Assembly: GCA_963971425.1 (NCBI GenBank)
Contig: OZ020517.1
Location: 19,682,904 to 19,746,903, forward strand
Direction of reading: 5' to 3'
Source of the DNA: Bryoerythrophyllum caledonicum
Taxonomy: Eukaryota; Streptophyta; Bryopsida; Pottiales; Pottiaceae
Length of the DNA: 64,000 nucleotides
Below are positions 1 through 12,990 of the stretch, one piece after another. Each line of letters starts with the position of its first letter. The first letter of the stretch is position 1. Below the pieces are notes generated by a model that ran no database searches, had not been told where the DNA came from, and saw only the letters and a program-made list of their open reading frames with translations. The position numbers and the translations under genes are program-made.

Positions 1-1739
1 TAGAGGTAGAAAACGGGTGTAGCATATTCAAAACAACTGTGCAAGGAGTGGAAGTTTGGAATTTGTTAATTCACATTGTAATTTTTTGTGAACATAATAG
101 GTTTTAGATTGGTAATCCAAATGGTCAATAAGAAGGTTTACACCACATATTATAGTGGACAAAATAAAAAGTGAAAAATGAATAGATATCTAGGTTTTAT
201 TTGGAAAACAAGAAGTTTTTTTAGTACCTTGCACAACAATGAGTGACAATGTGTGAAAATGTTTGACTTAGGTTGATATGTTATTTATCACTAAAGACGA
301 GAACTTATTTTGACAACATCAAGGAAAATAATATTACTTGTGAGTACTGAATATCTCACATTCAACAGGGTGTTCTAGCAAAACTTTTTGGACGTGCCCG
401 ACTTGCCTGCTCTCCCCATTTGAAATTCAAAAACCTAAAACTTTTTTATCAAATGTCCAATTTAGGTAAAAATTGTTTTCCCACTAAAGTCTTGGTAATG
501 CCTTTCTATAGTAAAATTTTCAAAGAGGAATGTTAGAAATTGACACCATAGGAACCTGACCAAACTTTCAAGAAGCCCATTTTTGTCACTTGATCCTTTA
601 GGGGTTAAATATGCTACACCTCTTTTGCATCCCTAAACATTGGTATAAAATAGAACTAATATCATTTCTGACATGATGATAATGAATCTACATCATGTCT
701 GATGCAATCTTTTGAATCTAAGTGAACTGAAACGAAGGGAATCCACTGAACCTAGGGAAGAAAATGAACCATGTTGTCTACTTGCTATTACCGACACTAT
801 TGGATCTTGTTACAATCGCTAATAAAAAAAAAGGTTTGTACATCCACATAAAGGCCCACATAAAGGTTATTCTACAAACAACATAGTACAGAAGATCAAT
901 CAACAATCAATCTTAAACTTGTATAAAAATAAATGTTTACCTCAAAATACGTTGTAGGTGTTAGTGGTACACGCACTGGTGCTTAATGGCATTCAACATT
1001 AAATCACCATTTTGTCGTTGTTGAACATGTTTTTCAACCCTTCCCACTTTACCTGCAACACATGCATAAAGTTTATATGGTAAATTATGTGATAAAAACT
1101 CCTAAGTATCTTCGTATTACATATAGCTCAAAATATTAATATAATATGTAAAAAGTTTAAACATAAGGAGAAACAAAGCAAAATGTCAAAAGTTCTAAAG
1201 TCAAACTTTGACTAATAAACTTGGGGCACAAGGTTCCAACATTAATATAAGGTTTCTATGCAAATCTAGAGGTCTATTCTCTTCCCAATTACTAAGGTGA
1301 GCTCTCTTGCAATTGAAACCTGAAGGCCATGTGCATTTTTCTTCATTTGCTAATTTCTATCAACTTTGTGTGTACTGTGTAGATTGAAAGACATTTGCAC
1401 ATCAAGGAGATTTTGGCGAATTTGATAAGCTTCTGGCTTGGTTTCAATTCTGAAGATTAGGGAACTCCAGGGTTTGATTCATGAGGATTAAGGTCAGTTA
1501 GAGTTACGATAGTGAGCAGTACCAATATAGGAGCACATAAATGAGGACATGAACTTGAGTACGATTAAAACTGCAAAATCAACAAAGATTTAATGTTTAC
1601 ACAAGATAGCAGCCAACAATTAGAGAGTGCAGTTTTTGTAATACTAAAACACTGACTCAAAAACCACACAAAACTGAAGTCAAGTGACTAGCTTGTAGAA
1701 TAACACTAAATCCTGAATATAGGACATCAGCGCACTACC

Positions 1740-2300
1740 TGAACCCTAGTCGCCGCAACCAAATCCTAGCCACCAATGCCATGGAGTTTGCGTAGACTGG
1801 ACGTGTGCGCGCACACACCCCCAACTGCTGGTGCTCCTCCATCGACCATATTCAAAATCGTCGAGGCCAAAAATCCAAACCCTATCAAGATGCTTCTTGA
1901 ACGTTGAACGGCCTCGCGCAAGGTGCTGCTGGTTGCGTAACGTCGACGAAGAACCTTGGGCGCGCAACTTCAAACTTTGCGCAGCCTAGCGAAGGCGGAG
2001 AGCGATGAGATGCGAGTGCAATGGCGTAGGACGCAAGCGCGTGCGATGGCCTGGTGCACTGTGCTAGTGATGGCGCGCGATGCAAAGCCCAAGTGATGGG
2101 CGCAAGTGTTGCGTGCGATGGCGCAGGTGCGACCTGGCCTCGAGCTGCCATGCGCAGGCGCGCAGGTCCGCGGCCTGTCTTAAGAGCGCAGGCGCGGCTT
2201 TTTTTAAGAAAAAATTTCCCCCCCTCCCATGCTCTCATCTCCATCTCTCCTCTCCCCTCCTGCGCCCTATCCTCCTTGTGTCGACCAAATCCTAGCCGCC
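1740..2300. other. GC-rich, CpG-rich stretch inside copy 1
   Basis: The base composition changes abruptly from AT-rich to GC-rich, with many CGCG steps and a near-palindrome around 1804-1820 (GTGTGCGCGCACACAC). The corresponding stretch in copy 2 is 28490-29060. Open frames here on both strands are low-complexity Arg/Ala/Pro-rich translations without family resemblance, so I do not call a gene. It could be the promoter or leader region for the long frame downstream; that is a guess from position only. Confidence 0.35.
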
Positions 2301-2329
2301 CACATTTTCTCTTCCTCACACCTCCCAAA

Positions 2330-3960
2330 ACTTCCCTCCTCTATGTAAAGTGGAAAATTCACCTTCACAAAACACCCCAAGACTCACACCCATCTCTCCA
2401 TGATTCTAAATTCTTCCCGGGATGGTCTAGCGTCAACCGTTAAGTAGTTTGTCTTTAATTATAGGTCAAAAGTTATCTTTTAGTGGATTACTTAAGTTTA
2501 TGCACTCGTTTTTAGGGAATTAAGCCTTAAAATACATCAAACTTAACATTCCACTCTTAAGATATTAATCCCAAGGATTTAAGTGCTTCGGTAGAGCCTT
2601 GCTCCTCCAAAGAGCCTTGCTCTTGAGTTAACTATGAATATGCACGTTTGTTAGTTTCCTATACTTTTGCCATCTTCGGCTCTTGGATACTATCCATTGC
2701 ACTCATGGTTGATTCCTTAATTAATTCCAATTAGAATTCACGAACTTACCTCGTGCAATTCGCTCCACTCTCACGTACGTCCCATGGTTCTCGTATTCAC
2801 GTACTCACGTACTTATCACAAATGTTAATCTCGAACAACATACAAGTTAGATTAAGCCTCCAATTAATTCTACTCTAAGTCTTGGCTTAAATCTAACCTA
2901 TCTATTAGTTTTTAACACCTAAAATGCAAAAAGAGTATCTTTGCTCTTTATTTGCATAACTTGAGTTCACCTATTTACACATGCATGGGCGTCGAGACTC
3001 TTGTCTTATGTCTTAATGCTTAAAGTTTCCACACGGAAACTCAAGTCTTACATCAACTACTTATGCATTCCTTATCTTCATGCATCAAGTTTTTTACTCC
3101 AAATTAATTTCTAAATGCCTTACATACACTTAGAATTATTACATTAATATTCACAATGTCACTTTGACATAGTTAGGATCTTTTCCTAACTTTATCTCTT
3201 GAAGTTTTAATATTAAGTATTCATATCTCACTTGTATGCAATACATTAATTTAATTCATCAACACACACACAATTTCATGTCCCATAATTAATTAGGATA
3301 GTTTCCTAATTTTCACAATGAAGATCTAAATAAATAATTAATGCATTTATGCATAGGAATTTATTCACAATTAATATCTCATGCATATAATTGCATTTAC
3401 AAACACAATGTCAAATTTATTCTATGAAGCACGAATATTATAGCAATTTATACATATTATTTAAGTCACACACAAGACCTTACATATGCAAATTCAATAA
3501 TAATTGTGTATTAATAATTTCATACACAACATAATACTCTTACAACATAAGAGATTCCTTCAATTGCTAGTTTTTTCACCTAAACTAGGGCTCACTCCAA
3601 TCTTCCTCCAAGGAATGTTTACGGAAATGGCCAAGAATGCTAAAAGTTCAAGCTATTAATTCTACTCAAAGCCAAGAGGCACAACTCTTGGAAAAACGGT
3701 TTTTTTAATCACTAACCGTTAAAACTAACTTCACTTGATCCTCACACCCATTCATATCTACTTATGAAAAGACACACCCTTTCCAAAGGGTGTGAGTCCA
3801 ACCATTTTCCTATTATTTCTTATCTCTTGGATATGAATAGACACTTTTTGATTAATTAAGTTTTTAATGTAAACTTAATCATTAATTATTTAATTTTCCA
3901 TATATCTACAACCCTTTTTACATTAAATTTTCTGAAAAAAACTAATTTAAGGATTTAGGC
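2330..3960. other. AT-rich segment present only in copy 1
   Basis: The flanking pyrimidine-rich sequences (about 2220-2330 and 3960-4110) join directly in copy 2 at about 29060-29100. So either about 1.6 kb was inserted in copy 1 or it was deleted from copy 2. The segment is AT-rich with no long open frame. I see no clear terminal repeat or target duplication at its edges. Confidence 0.45.
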
Positions 3961-4673
3961 TCTACACCCTCCCTCACACCTCCCATTCATTCCTCTCCCT
4001 CACAACTCTTCTCTCCCCACCCTCCGCCCTGACAAGCCTCTCTCTCACAATCCCACAAGCCTCTCACAAGCCTCTCCCTCCTCCAAACCCTCTCTCTCAT
4101 ACTCACAACCTCCCTCACAACTACTACCAAGGGTGTGCGCGCCCACACCCCTCGTAGGACTACCGAAAGGTGCAACACATTGATATGCGTATTGATACCC
4201 TGAATTCAAAAACCCTAATTCGAAATCCTAAATTGATACCCAAAGTAGATACCTTGGTTGATAACCGGTTAAGGTGCCCAGTAAGTCATACCTTGGTGGT
4301 GATACCCTTGATATTGATACCCCAAGTACCTTGGTCCAAAAATGATGTTGAGAATATCTCAATCAAAAATCTTTATAAATGGTTGTTTTAGTGCAATTTG
4401 CAAGGAAAAAATAGTTGAAGTTTTTTAGGTAGTTTTAACCGTAGGATCTCAATAATGACTTATTAATTAATATACTCATAAAATTTCATAAAGTTTTACC
4501 TCACGGATTGAAAGATTATAATGTTTGAAGTAGATAAAAGACTCATTTTCATCCCTGCGTTTTATGGATCAGCAGACTTTGACCTCAATTGGTGTCCAAT
4601 TTTGGCATTTCAAAGGGTCTCAATAAATTACCATAATGTTCAGCATGATGTTAGTTTGCTATTTACCAATTTT

Positions 4674-5100
4674 TAGAGGTAGACAAGGAGTGTAGCATAT
4701 TCAAAAAAATTGTGCAATGAGTAGAGGTTCAATAATTCTCAATTCACATTATATTTTTTTGTGAACTCGATATTGTTTTGAATGAGAATCCAAATGGTCA
4801 ATAAGAAGGTTTACATCACATAATGCCGTAGGAAAAATCAAAAGTGAATCATACAAAGATCTCAAAGTTTTATGTAAAAAGCCTAAAGGTAGAAGTTATT
4901 TTGGTACCATGGCCGAAAATGTGTGACAATGTGTGAAAAAAATTGACTTGGATTAATATGCTATTTCACCAAAGAACTAACAACATGCTTAACACGATGG
5001 TATTGGATTTAGATCTTCTGTAGTGCAAAAGTTTTTAGAGGTAGACAAGGAGTGTAGCATGTTCAAAAAAATTGTGCAATGAGTGGTGGTTCAAAAATTC
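4674..5100 (+). repeat. About 360-base tandem repeat, 1 full plus 1 partial unit
   Basis: The phrase AGAGGTAGACAAGGAGTGTA begins units near 4674 and 5036. The second unit breaks off after about 60 bases, where unique sequence leading into the long reading frame begins. Copy 2 carries two full units plus a partial one at 29792-30595. The same phrase opens copy 1 at base 2 and copy 2 at about 26175, in a variant form. Confidence 0.7.
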
Positions 5101-5163
5101 TTATTCCATACTAATAGTGACTATCGTTTTCTAATGATATACAGGTTTTTAAAGTGTTGCATT

Positions 5164-8100
5164 ATGGCACCACCAAATATTGACAGAATCGGGGAGAGCC
5201 ACAGCTGGTGGATTGCGGAAGTGGATGAATCGAACGCCTTCTTGTGGGTGACGGATTATCCCTTTGAGCTGGAGAAGCGTACATCGGCGTTAGAGAAGAG
5301 TTTTGGCTAAATTCAGGCAATCACTCTTCGACGTGATGATATAGTATACGTTACTTGCGCAGTGGGTCCAAGTCAATCGGAGGTGAAGACTTCTCTTTCG
5401 AAGAAGTTGCTTCTTGCACCTGTCCCTTTGAATCTTCTTCAAAATCCATGTCAAGTGAAATTCCTCAAATCATTGCAGACGTTTCGGTTGAACATCTCTT
5501 TTGCGGTACGTACTGCTAGACACATTAACGTCTTAGCCTATTTAGCGTTATCACCGGAGATGGTGCTAAAGGCTAAGGAGATTATGGAGGAACATATTAG
5601 ATATGAAGCATTTCAGGAGAGGGACCCATCACCTACGACAAGTCAAGTCCCACCAGCGAAACTAGAAGAAATAGAAGTTTATCGAATCTTGCTGAGCCGT
5701 TGCAATTGGATTGACGACCACCAGAGGGGGGGGAGGGGAAATGGAGGCCAACATCCCACCACAACTTCTGAGGTACAGACATTATCAAATCCTCCATTAA
5801 CGAGTAGATGTCCTACGAAGAGGTGACGGTGTGTTGAGAGTGATATAGCTTATGGTTCAAGAGAAGGCCCATCAAGTTTGGATCCAAGCGGGAGGAGGTT
5901 GATTGGGAGAAGTGCAAAATCAGATGGCAAGGTTCCTAGGTCAGGGCTTTGAACGTCGGATGGTCATTGTAGGGCCCCTACATCTACACCGGGAGATTTA
6001 GCTGATTTGTCAGCCATGGCGCCGGAGGAAGAAACATTTCACAACCTACCAGACAGTGTACTAGAGGATTTTGAAGACAATGCGGAGATATCACATGATG
6101 TTCCAATTTCAATATATTTTAAAGCACCAGTGCCTACAGTGGAGGTGATAGCAAAAGGATCAGTATGGGGGAATTTTGTGTTTAAAGGATACATAGACCA
6201 CATTGTCTCTGTGGAGAATCCAGAAACGAACCACCGGGTTTTATCACAGAAGAGGGTCAGAGAAGTATTTAACCGCTTAGGAGACCCAGAATCTGCGACT
6301 CGGGTGAGTAGATTGGTACTTCGACCGATCAGATACATCGTGCATACTACCACTGATGATGGTGTCGTTGAGAAGGAGGAGTTTCCTTTTCCGTTGGTAG
6401 GAACCGCACGAGAGTTTGAGCGCATATTCATTGCACACGGGACTACTTCTACACAGGATGCCATGGGATCCCAGTATTCTTGGCTTCAAGATCATATCAT
6501 TTCAGAACCGGTGGATGGGCAACACATAATAGCAACTTGTAAGTTTGCACAACAGTAGTGGAGAGATGGTATTATGCCTTCAAATGAGTATCTAGACACG
6601 TTTAAGCGGCAAGATGCCTCTTTTGTGGTGTATGATGATCGTCGCTTTTACATTGAGAAGTCTACGCGAATGAACGCGGCGGAGTTCCAGAGACATTCAT
6701 ATTCTATCATGGAGGAGGATTTGAGGAAGCTCTATCAGATTTGGAATCTATACGGAAGGCCTAATAGCACACTACATGTGGACCATGCACGTAAGGTTGT
6801 TGCTTTGGTGAGTGTGACAAGTGTAGTGCATAAATTGCCCAAGGGAGATGGAGTTGTCACGGTGAAGAGGTTGGCCAAAAACATGGAGGATTTGACCAAT
6901 CATGTATGGAATCCGAGCAATGACTACTTCGAAGCTATCATTCAAGTATACAAGGACTACGAAGACGGCATTCTCTTTTACAGCAAGGAAGAAGAGGACA
7001 AGTGGAAGGACATGGCGAGGAAGAAAGAGCTGGATCCAAATGTGGACGTACGACCAACAAGAAAGGAGATGACCCATAATTGGTTGAGGCCGTTAGGTAG
7101 GGTTCCGAATCCATACTATCTTCCGTTGGCAAAGTCTGCTGCAGCGAAGCTAGTGAAGGAGGATGGAGTAAGACCTCGTCAAACATATTACTTCGACGGT
7201 GTAAAAGACAAGAATCCACATCCTCGTACGATTGCCGGTGTGGTTGACCGATATCAGAGACGAGAAGCTGTGATAAACTCCATCCATTGGTTGATGGTGG
7301 AGAACAAGGAATATACACCTGATTCCATGGAGGAGTTCTTTTGTATCCGTGTAGGGAAGTATTTTTCGAGGAGTAACACACAGCTTGATACCTTTGGAAA
7401 GCTTTTGAATGCTACCACGAAAAAAGCTTGGACTGCCCCTGTGCAGGGGAAGGTGTCTAAACTGGACGCCATAGGCTACCTCATCCCCCCTTCCATCAGG
7501 TTTCATTATGGTGACATTGCAGCAGGGGAGCATTGAGACATTGGACTATCCGTGGATGTGGGAGGACTGGCTACTGCTAATTTGGAATGGTAGATGGAAC
7601 TCAAGAGGCCAGGCCAGGCCAGAACGATACAGAGAATCTTTTTCCGGTTCGGTGTAGAAGAAGGTTATTCCGCGCCGACTACATAGAGCTGGAAAAATCA
7701 TGTTTGTGGCTGATTGATTGTCGACGTGGCGGTGGGAGGCATGGAAATGTCCATTAGGGAGATGTCCACTTATATGCAACTTTTGCACAGCTGATATTAT
7801 GGATGGTAAATATTGAACGATGGAATGTAATCTTCTTGTTACCAGTGGCCGTATATGCCAACGAAGAGTTTTTCACAAAGGTGAAGCTTCCAGAGGGATG
7901 TACTATGCGACGTAGATGTTGGGCATTTGATCCCAACTCGGTTAATCCCTATGCTTTCGATTTTACAGAGAATGGGCGTTTGGAGCAAGTAATACAACCA
8001 ATTGGCAATGTTCAGGTTTGTATGCAGCACCCTGTGGGTACATCTCCTAGCCCGAACTTTGTTTTTGGAGACCTTCAACTTCCACTTGTATTCTTGGATC

Positions 8101-9131
8101 ACTGGAGTGAGGCACGCGAATCCTCTAAAGTTGATTCACTTGAGAGATCTCCATCAGAGCTGGAAAGACTAGTAGGTTCATACTTGCCCCATACTTGGGG
8201 TTTAGTGGCGTCTAAGATATCTACGGCTACTCCCACGATCCTTCAAGGAGATTTCGAACGATCTGAAATTTGTATCATTGACGATTGTACAGACAGAGTT
8301 TCATTCCTGTACAATGAGTTGTCCGACAATTTCCAAGGACAACTGTTGGTCAGGACTGGTGGAACAAGTACTGATTGCAACATCGTACATGAGACCAAAG
8401 AGGCGGTTGGTGGGGTGAGGAATGAAGATGACAATGAGGATGGAGGTGGTTTACATGAGAGATTTCCACGTTTAGGTACCTCTAAAGATTTCTCATCTCG
8501 TAGTAGTTCAGACGTCGATGAAGATGGAGTGAACCAGTCTCCCCCGAGAGAGGATTTCATCAACGCAGCGGGCGGTGGGAGATACTTTAGGGGAGACGTC
8601 TGCAACACCTACTGAGAGGATGCAAGATACCGGTATAGTGGATGTTAGTTTGGCGGCAGGGGCATGAGGGGGCTACATTTGACGGTCCTAGGTTGGAGAT
8701 GGAGGAAGAAGAATTTGACTCATTGAAAAAAAATTTGGTGTAGAGGAAGATTCCATAGCCTTCGATGCCTTCTCAATCAAAGCCAGTATCAGAGATATAA
8801 GAGACGTTCGGAGGTGCTCAGAGTGATACCGAACCAGGTTTGCCTTCCATTCCAAGATCTAGCGTATCCAACAACATCATTGCATTTCAGGGGGCCTTCT
8901 CATCAGAGCGAGAGATGTCCTTCAATATAGAGGATGGTTTTTTTTTACAATGATGATAGCGTAAGGCATACGCGGGAGGGTGTTCCTGGCAATTACCGAT
9001 ATGTTGAGTGTGCGTCCATTGGTATCGAAGATGTAGAAGATCGTCAAGTGTAGGATCATGAACTGTCCGCTATGGTAGGTAGCGCCATTGGACACGTGGA
9101 GGGAGTCGTTGTGCCAAAAAATGAGCTTTGA
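5164..9131 (+). pseudogene. Long intronless frame of the 13-kb element, copy 1, broken (unknown protein)
   Basis: I do not recognise this protein. The frame opens with ATG at 5164 and runs to a stop at 9129-9131, 3,968 bases or about 1,320 codons if read through its breaks. It is interrupted by stops and frame changes, for example after 5310, 5826, 6558, 7536 and 8615. The best open segments are 6007-6558, 6574-7536 and 7803-8615. Visible features are an N-terminal part rich in Trp and acidic residues, a basic patch, a long central region rich in Lys, Arg, Tyr and Trp, and a C-terminal part rich in Asp, Glu, Ser and Gly. I see no signal peptide, membrane segment, zinc knuckle or catalytic DDE pattern. 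It lies just inside the right terminus of the element, so it is probably an element-encoded accessory protein. The equivalent frame in copy 2 is broken at different positions. Confidence 0.65.
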
Positions 9132-9699
9132 GCCCTGGAGCTATATACTATAGTAGAGCATGCACGTAATTTAGGTGGCAAGTACGTTAGTATAATGCAG
9201 TTTGAGATGTGTCTATCGTTCGGTGGGTGGTATATATTTATATATTGGGTGGTCCATATGATATGTTTGATTTTAGAATCCCTCAGCAATAGTGTGGAAT
9301 TGCTTGATTATGTATGTTTTTGTATTATAAAATACAGTGAGGTACTTTACGCTGTCTTAGGAAATTGCATATATATTTTTGTATTTTTTACACATTGTAT
9401 TTGTAGTGGAGTACTCTAAAATCCTATAATAACTCATAACATGATAACTCAAAACACATTTATAATCTCTTTGGGCACATGATTATAATTTTGTAGCAGG
9501 ATTTGCAAACTAGATTAGAAACCATATATTTTCTAAAAAAAGGTAGCAAATGTAAAAAATATATTATTGATATGAACATGAAGATGCCAATGTTTGACAT
9601 GACAAACACCAAAATTTTGTGACAAAAAACATACTAAACTTTTGCCAAATTTTGATTTTTTAAAAAGTTACGAGCAAATAACTTGCGGCTTTCTACCAG

Positions 9700-9743
9700 C
9701 AACCAGTGCACTTGGCGAAGTGCATAATTGCTTAATTGCATGT
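9700..9743 (-). repeat. Right terminal inverted repeat of copy 1
   Basis: Read on the minus strand from 9743, the terminus starts ACATGCAATTAAGCAATTAT and continues into GCAC followed by a CACTT/AAGTG-rich stretch. The same sequence ends copy 2 at 35219. It stands in the opposite orientation at 22044. Confidence 0.7.
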
Positions 9744-10798
9744 TTATAATCTTTCAATCCATGTAGTCAAAGTTTACAAAATTTTGTGAGTATGTTACTT
9801 ATTAAGTCATATTTGAGATCCTATAGTTTAAGTTAGAAATTATATGTTTTGTTTTGCTTCCTTACTCATTGCCCTAATACAAGCACTTTTGAAGTGTTTT
9901 TGTCGTGAAATTGTCAAAGGAATTCAAGAATAATAGCTATTTGGGAAAAACATATATTACTCTAAAAATAAAACCATTGTCTGGACACCTTGAAGAAAGA
10001 CTTTGGTAAGGTTGGATGACCTGTAACCACCAACTTAAGCTTGTTGACCTATTTATAGCGTTAGTATACATGGTAAGAATTTTTTTGGGAATTCAAAATA
10101 GGATTTCATGAATATTGCAATTGGCGTGACCATTTATTTCTTCATGTTGAAATTGCTACAAATTTTCAAAGTGGATAGTAAGCCGTGACCCATTCCTCAA
10201 CATAAAACTCTCTACTTCCACAGTAAGTTGTGCTAATGACCACTTGTCAAAGCACCCATCACTGTAAGCACAAGAGACTAAAAACTGAGAGTTGTGAACC
10301 AATTATAAACTGACTTTCCTAAAATTTCGGAATTGGGGTGGGCGGCTAGCGGTTTTGGCCCACATAAGAGTGTCGATTCTGGGGTTGATGGTGGTGATAG
10401 GTTATCCAACCTTATCGAAATTCAAAGCAATGGGTAGCCTCAAAATTACTACACATGCCATGTGACAAAGTAACTTAACTCTTTAACGACGAGCAGACCA
10501 TTTCTAGACGCCATAGAGAGTTTTTTATGGAGATCACAAGATTCGCGAAGGAAGTTTCAGCAGCGCGACGAACATAAGCTGTGTCTGCCGCCGCAGTGGT
10601 GTGTCAAGAAACCTAATCCATCGAAATCAGCTGTAGTTGTCACCGAAGTGACTTAGATGGCACATAAAATCTTCACATTTCCTGGATGCTTTGGGTGGAT
10701 TCGATGCATTTTGGAGATGCAGCAGCAAAGTCAAGTCACACTAATTCGTCCGTCACCGCTAGAGGGTTTAAAGCACATCTATCGAAGATGTAAATTTA
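9744..10798. other. Repeat debris, no gene seen
   Basis: The first 180 bases (to about 9920) are a diverged, reverse-oriented piece of the dispersed module described at 12040-12990, so copy 1 sits inside older repeat sequence. The rest is AT-rich with short open frames only. The frame that begins at 10657 runs into the MITE at 10799 and resembles nothing I know. Confidence 0.5.
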
Positions 10799-11361
10799 GG
10801 GCCGCTTCACACCTGGCCAAGTCGAGAGTCCGTCCAACAAAGATTTTGCCCAAACTATGGCAAGAGTCCAAACTTTTGGATTCAAAAAAACATTAAAATA
10901 ATTATATTGAAGCCTTTGGGCGGCTGTGGTGTGAAGCTCCAAAGCCCAAGTCCAAAGTCTAAACCCCATATCATTACTCCAAAAAAAAATGAGCCCAAAT
11001 AAATCAGCCAGTAAAAATCAGCCATAAAAATCAGCCAAAAATATTAGCAAAAAAAAAATCAGCCAAAAAATTCGGCCTCTTTCATACAACGGTCTAGATC
11101 TTGTCAGATTCTGATTATTTTACTGAAAAAAATCGACGGACTCTTGAAGGAAGTTTGGGTCAACTAAAAAGGCCGACCCAAGTTTTGCTCGAGAGTCCGT
11201 CGCCTTGGCGCCAAAACTCTCCAAAAGTACTGCCATGTAGGTACATTGGAAGATGACGGCCTTTGGTGTGAAGGCCGAGAGGCCGGACTTTGGCCATTCA
11301 AGCAATCTCATTGGTGGAAACCAACAAACTCTCGACTCAGGTGTTCGGTGTGAAGCCGCCC
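10799..11361. mobile_element. PIF/Harbinger-type MITE (563 bases)
   Basis: The ends are imperfect inverted repeats. The left end begins GGGCCGCTTCACACC and the right end reads GGTGTGAAGCCGCCC. Similarity continues inward through the CGAGAGT/ACTCTCG region. The element is flanked on both sides by TTA (10796-10798 and 11362-11364). GGG-starting termini with a three-base TTA duplication are the pattern of PIF/Harbinger elements. No transposase is present; the minus-strand frame that starts just outside it and overlaps most of it is not a convincing gene. Confidence 0.75.
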
Positions 11362-11364
11362 TTA

Positions 11365-12040
11365 TACAAGTTGCACTCCCAAATATTTTTTGACGGTTGA
11401 CTTCAGAGAACATTCCCGCCTCTCCAACGTGCAAATGTGCAAACCTTGAGCTCAACTCTTATTTTTTGGTTTGAGTGGGATAGCCACAGGGGCTGCAAAG
11501 GCCAGGGAACTGTAGCACTTCTGATTTTTTCTGAAACCATACAAAACCAAATTTTCTCCCTGAATATCTATTTTGGAGAATTCATCTCCATAAACATAGA
11601 ACTGTACATCCTTTTTGGCGGTATGATGGATTCCAAGTTGTTCATTAGTGGCAACATGGCGATATAACAACGGCCATCAATAAAAATTTGGCGACATAAA
11701 ATCATAGTTTCCCCAATTTTTTCTGGAATATTCTTTTTTGGGAATTTCTTTTTGCAATTTGGCTCCAGATCGACAAAAAAAAAATAAGGCCTGCTTGAGC
11801 TCCATTGCTATCAATGAATCAATGAGAATCTCATCCATCTTTCGTGCAGGAAATGACAACCAGTTTCAAGGCTCAATGATTCTCCATATGCCTACAATAG
11901 CAAATTAAGCCAGGTGAACCGTACACATGCTTTGTTGGGGGGGTGGCTCTCCAGGAACAGCTTGGTTGAGAGTGTAGAACATGTGTCCATGGGTTAACCA
12001 ACTTTACACCACCTTCTGCAAAGCCATTAACCCCTAAATG
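11365..12040. other. Unassigned sequence, no gene seen
   Basis: Mixed composition with poly-A/T runs. Short open frames occur on both strands, none with recognisable motifs. Confidence 0.4.
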
Positions 12041-12990
12041 AAAAAAAGTCCCACCTCTTAACTCCCAAGGTGGGCTTTGGCAAAGTTTGGGCACATTCCT
12101 GTGGTTGCAATTCATATTTGTAATTCTTGAAATTTTGTATAGAAATGCAAAAAGACAAGAGGTATGTGGGAAATAATTTTTATTCTCATTGGACTTATAG
12201 AAAAAAATTAATGTCATCTTAAAGAAACAATTGTCGAGTGCGGGCACGTCGGGCAACTCCAAAACTTTTGCTAGAACACTCAAGTAAATTTGAGATTTTC
12301 ACTACTAGCAAGTAAAATTATTTCCTTTCATATTGTCAAAAAACATCTAGTGTCTTTAGTGGAAAAATGCATTTTATCCCAAATCAAAGATTTTCACACA
12401 TTGCCACACATTGTTGGGCAAGGAACCAAAAAATTTCTTCTTTTTCATATAAAACTTTTAAATCTTCATATTTTTCACTTTTTATTTTTTCTACCACAAG
12501 ACGTGGTGTAAACCTTCTTATTGACGAGTTGGATTATCATTCTAGAACATATTTTGTTCCCAAAAAATTTAACATGAATTTACACTTTTTGAACCTCCAC
12601 TCCTGGCACAATATTTTGAATATGCTACACCCCTTCTCTACCTCTAACAATTGGTGTACAGAGAGTTAATACCATGATCAACATGATGATATAAAATTTA
12701 TATGATTCTTATGTAGTGTAATACTTTGACACCAAGGAAAGTCAAAGTTTGTTGATCCACTCAACGCAGGGATGAAAATGAACAATTTTTCCTACTTCAA
12801 ACACTATAATCTTCCAATCCACACGGTCATAGTTGATGAAATTTTGTAAGTATGTCATTTATGAAGTGTTTAATTAGATTTTATGGTTAAAATTGGAAAT
12901 ACGATTCTTTGTTTCCTTCCTTACTCATTGCACTAGAATTAACAATTTTGAAGTGTTTTTGGTGTGAAATTGTCAAGGAAATTTAGTGGT
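12040..12990 (-). repeat. Dispersed repeat module, reverse orientation
   Basis: Read on the minus strand, this stretch follows the same order of phrases as about 25850-26760 in copy 2. These are a block around AACTTTGACTT and GATCAGCAGACTTTG, then GAGGTAG...GGTGTAGCATATTC, then ACAATGTGTGAAAATC, then AGTGTTCTAGCAAAAGTTTT. Other pieces lie at 1-600, 4430-5100, 9744-9920 (reverse), 26940-27200 (reverse), 29560-30590 and 57640-57960 (reverse). It is non-coding and diverged. Confidence 0.6.

Larger units (their letters stand above)
1..9743 (+). mobile_element. Large inverted-repeat DNA element, copy 1 (left part outside window)
   Basis: Base 1 onward aligns by eye with 26172 onward, and similarity continues, with insertions and deletions, to 9743. 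There both copies end in the same terminus (plus strand ...AATTGCATGT). Beyond 9743 and 35219 the two sequences differ completely, so this is a real element boundary. The copy holds a repeat-rich left part, a GC-rich stretch near 1740-2300, a roughly 360-base repeat at 4674-5040 and a long broken reading frame at 5164-9131. The transposase end expected from copy 2 would lie before base 1 and cannot be seen. A segment at about 2330-3960 has no counterpart in copy 2. Confidence 0.7.
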
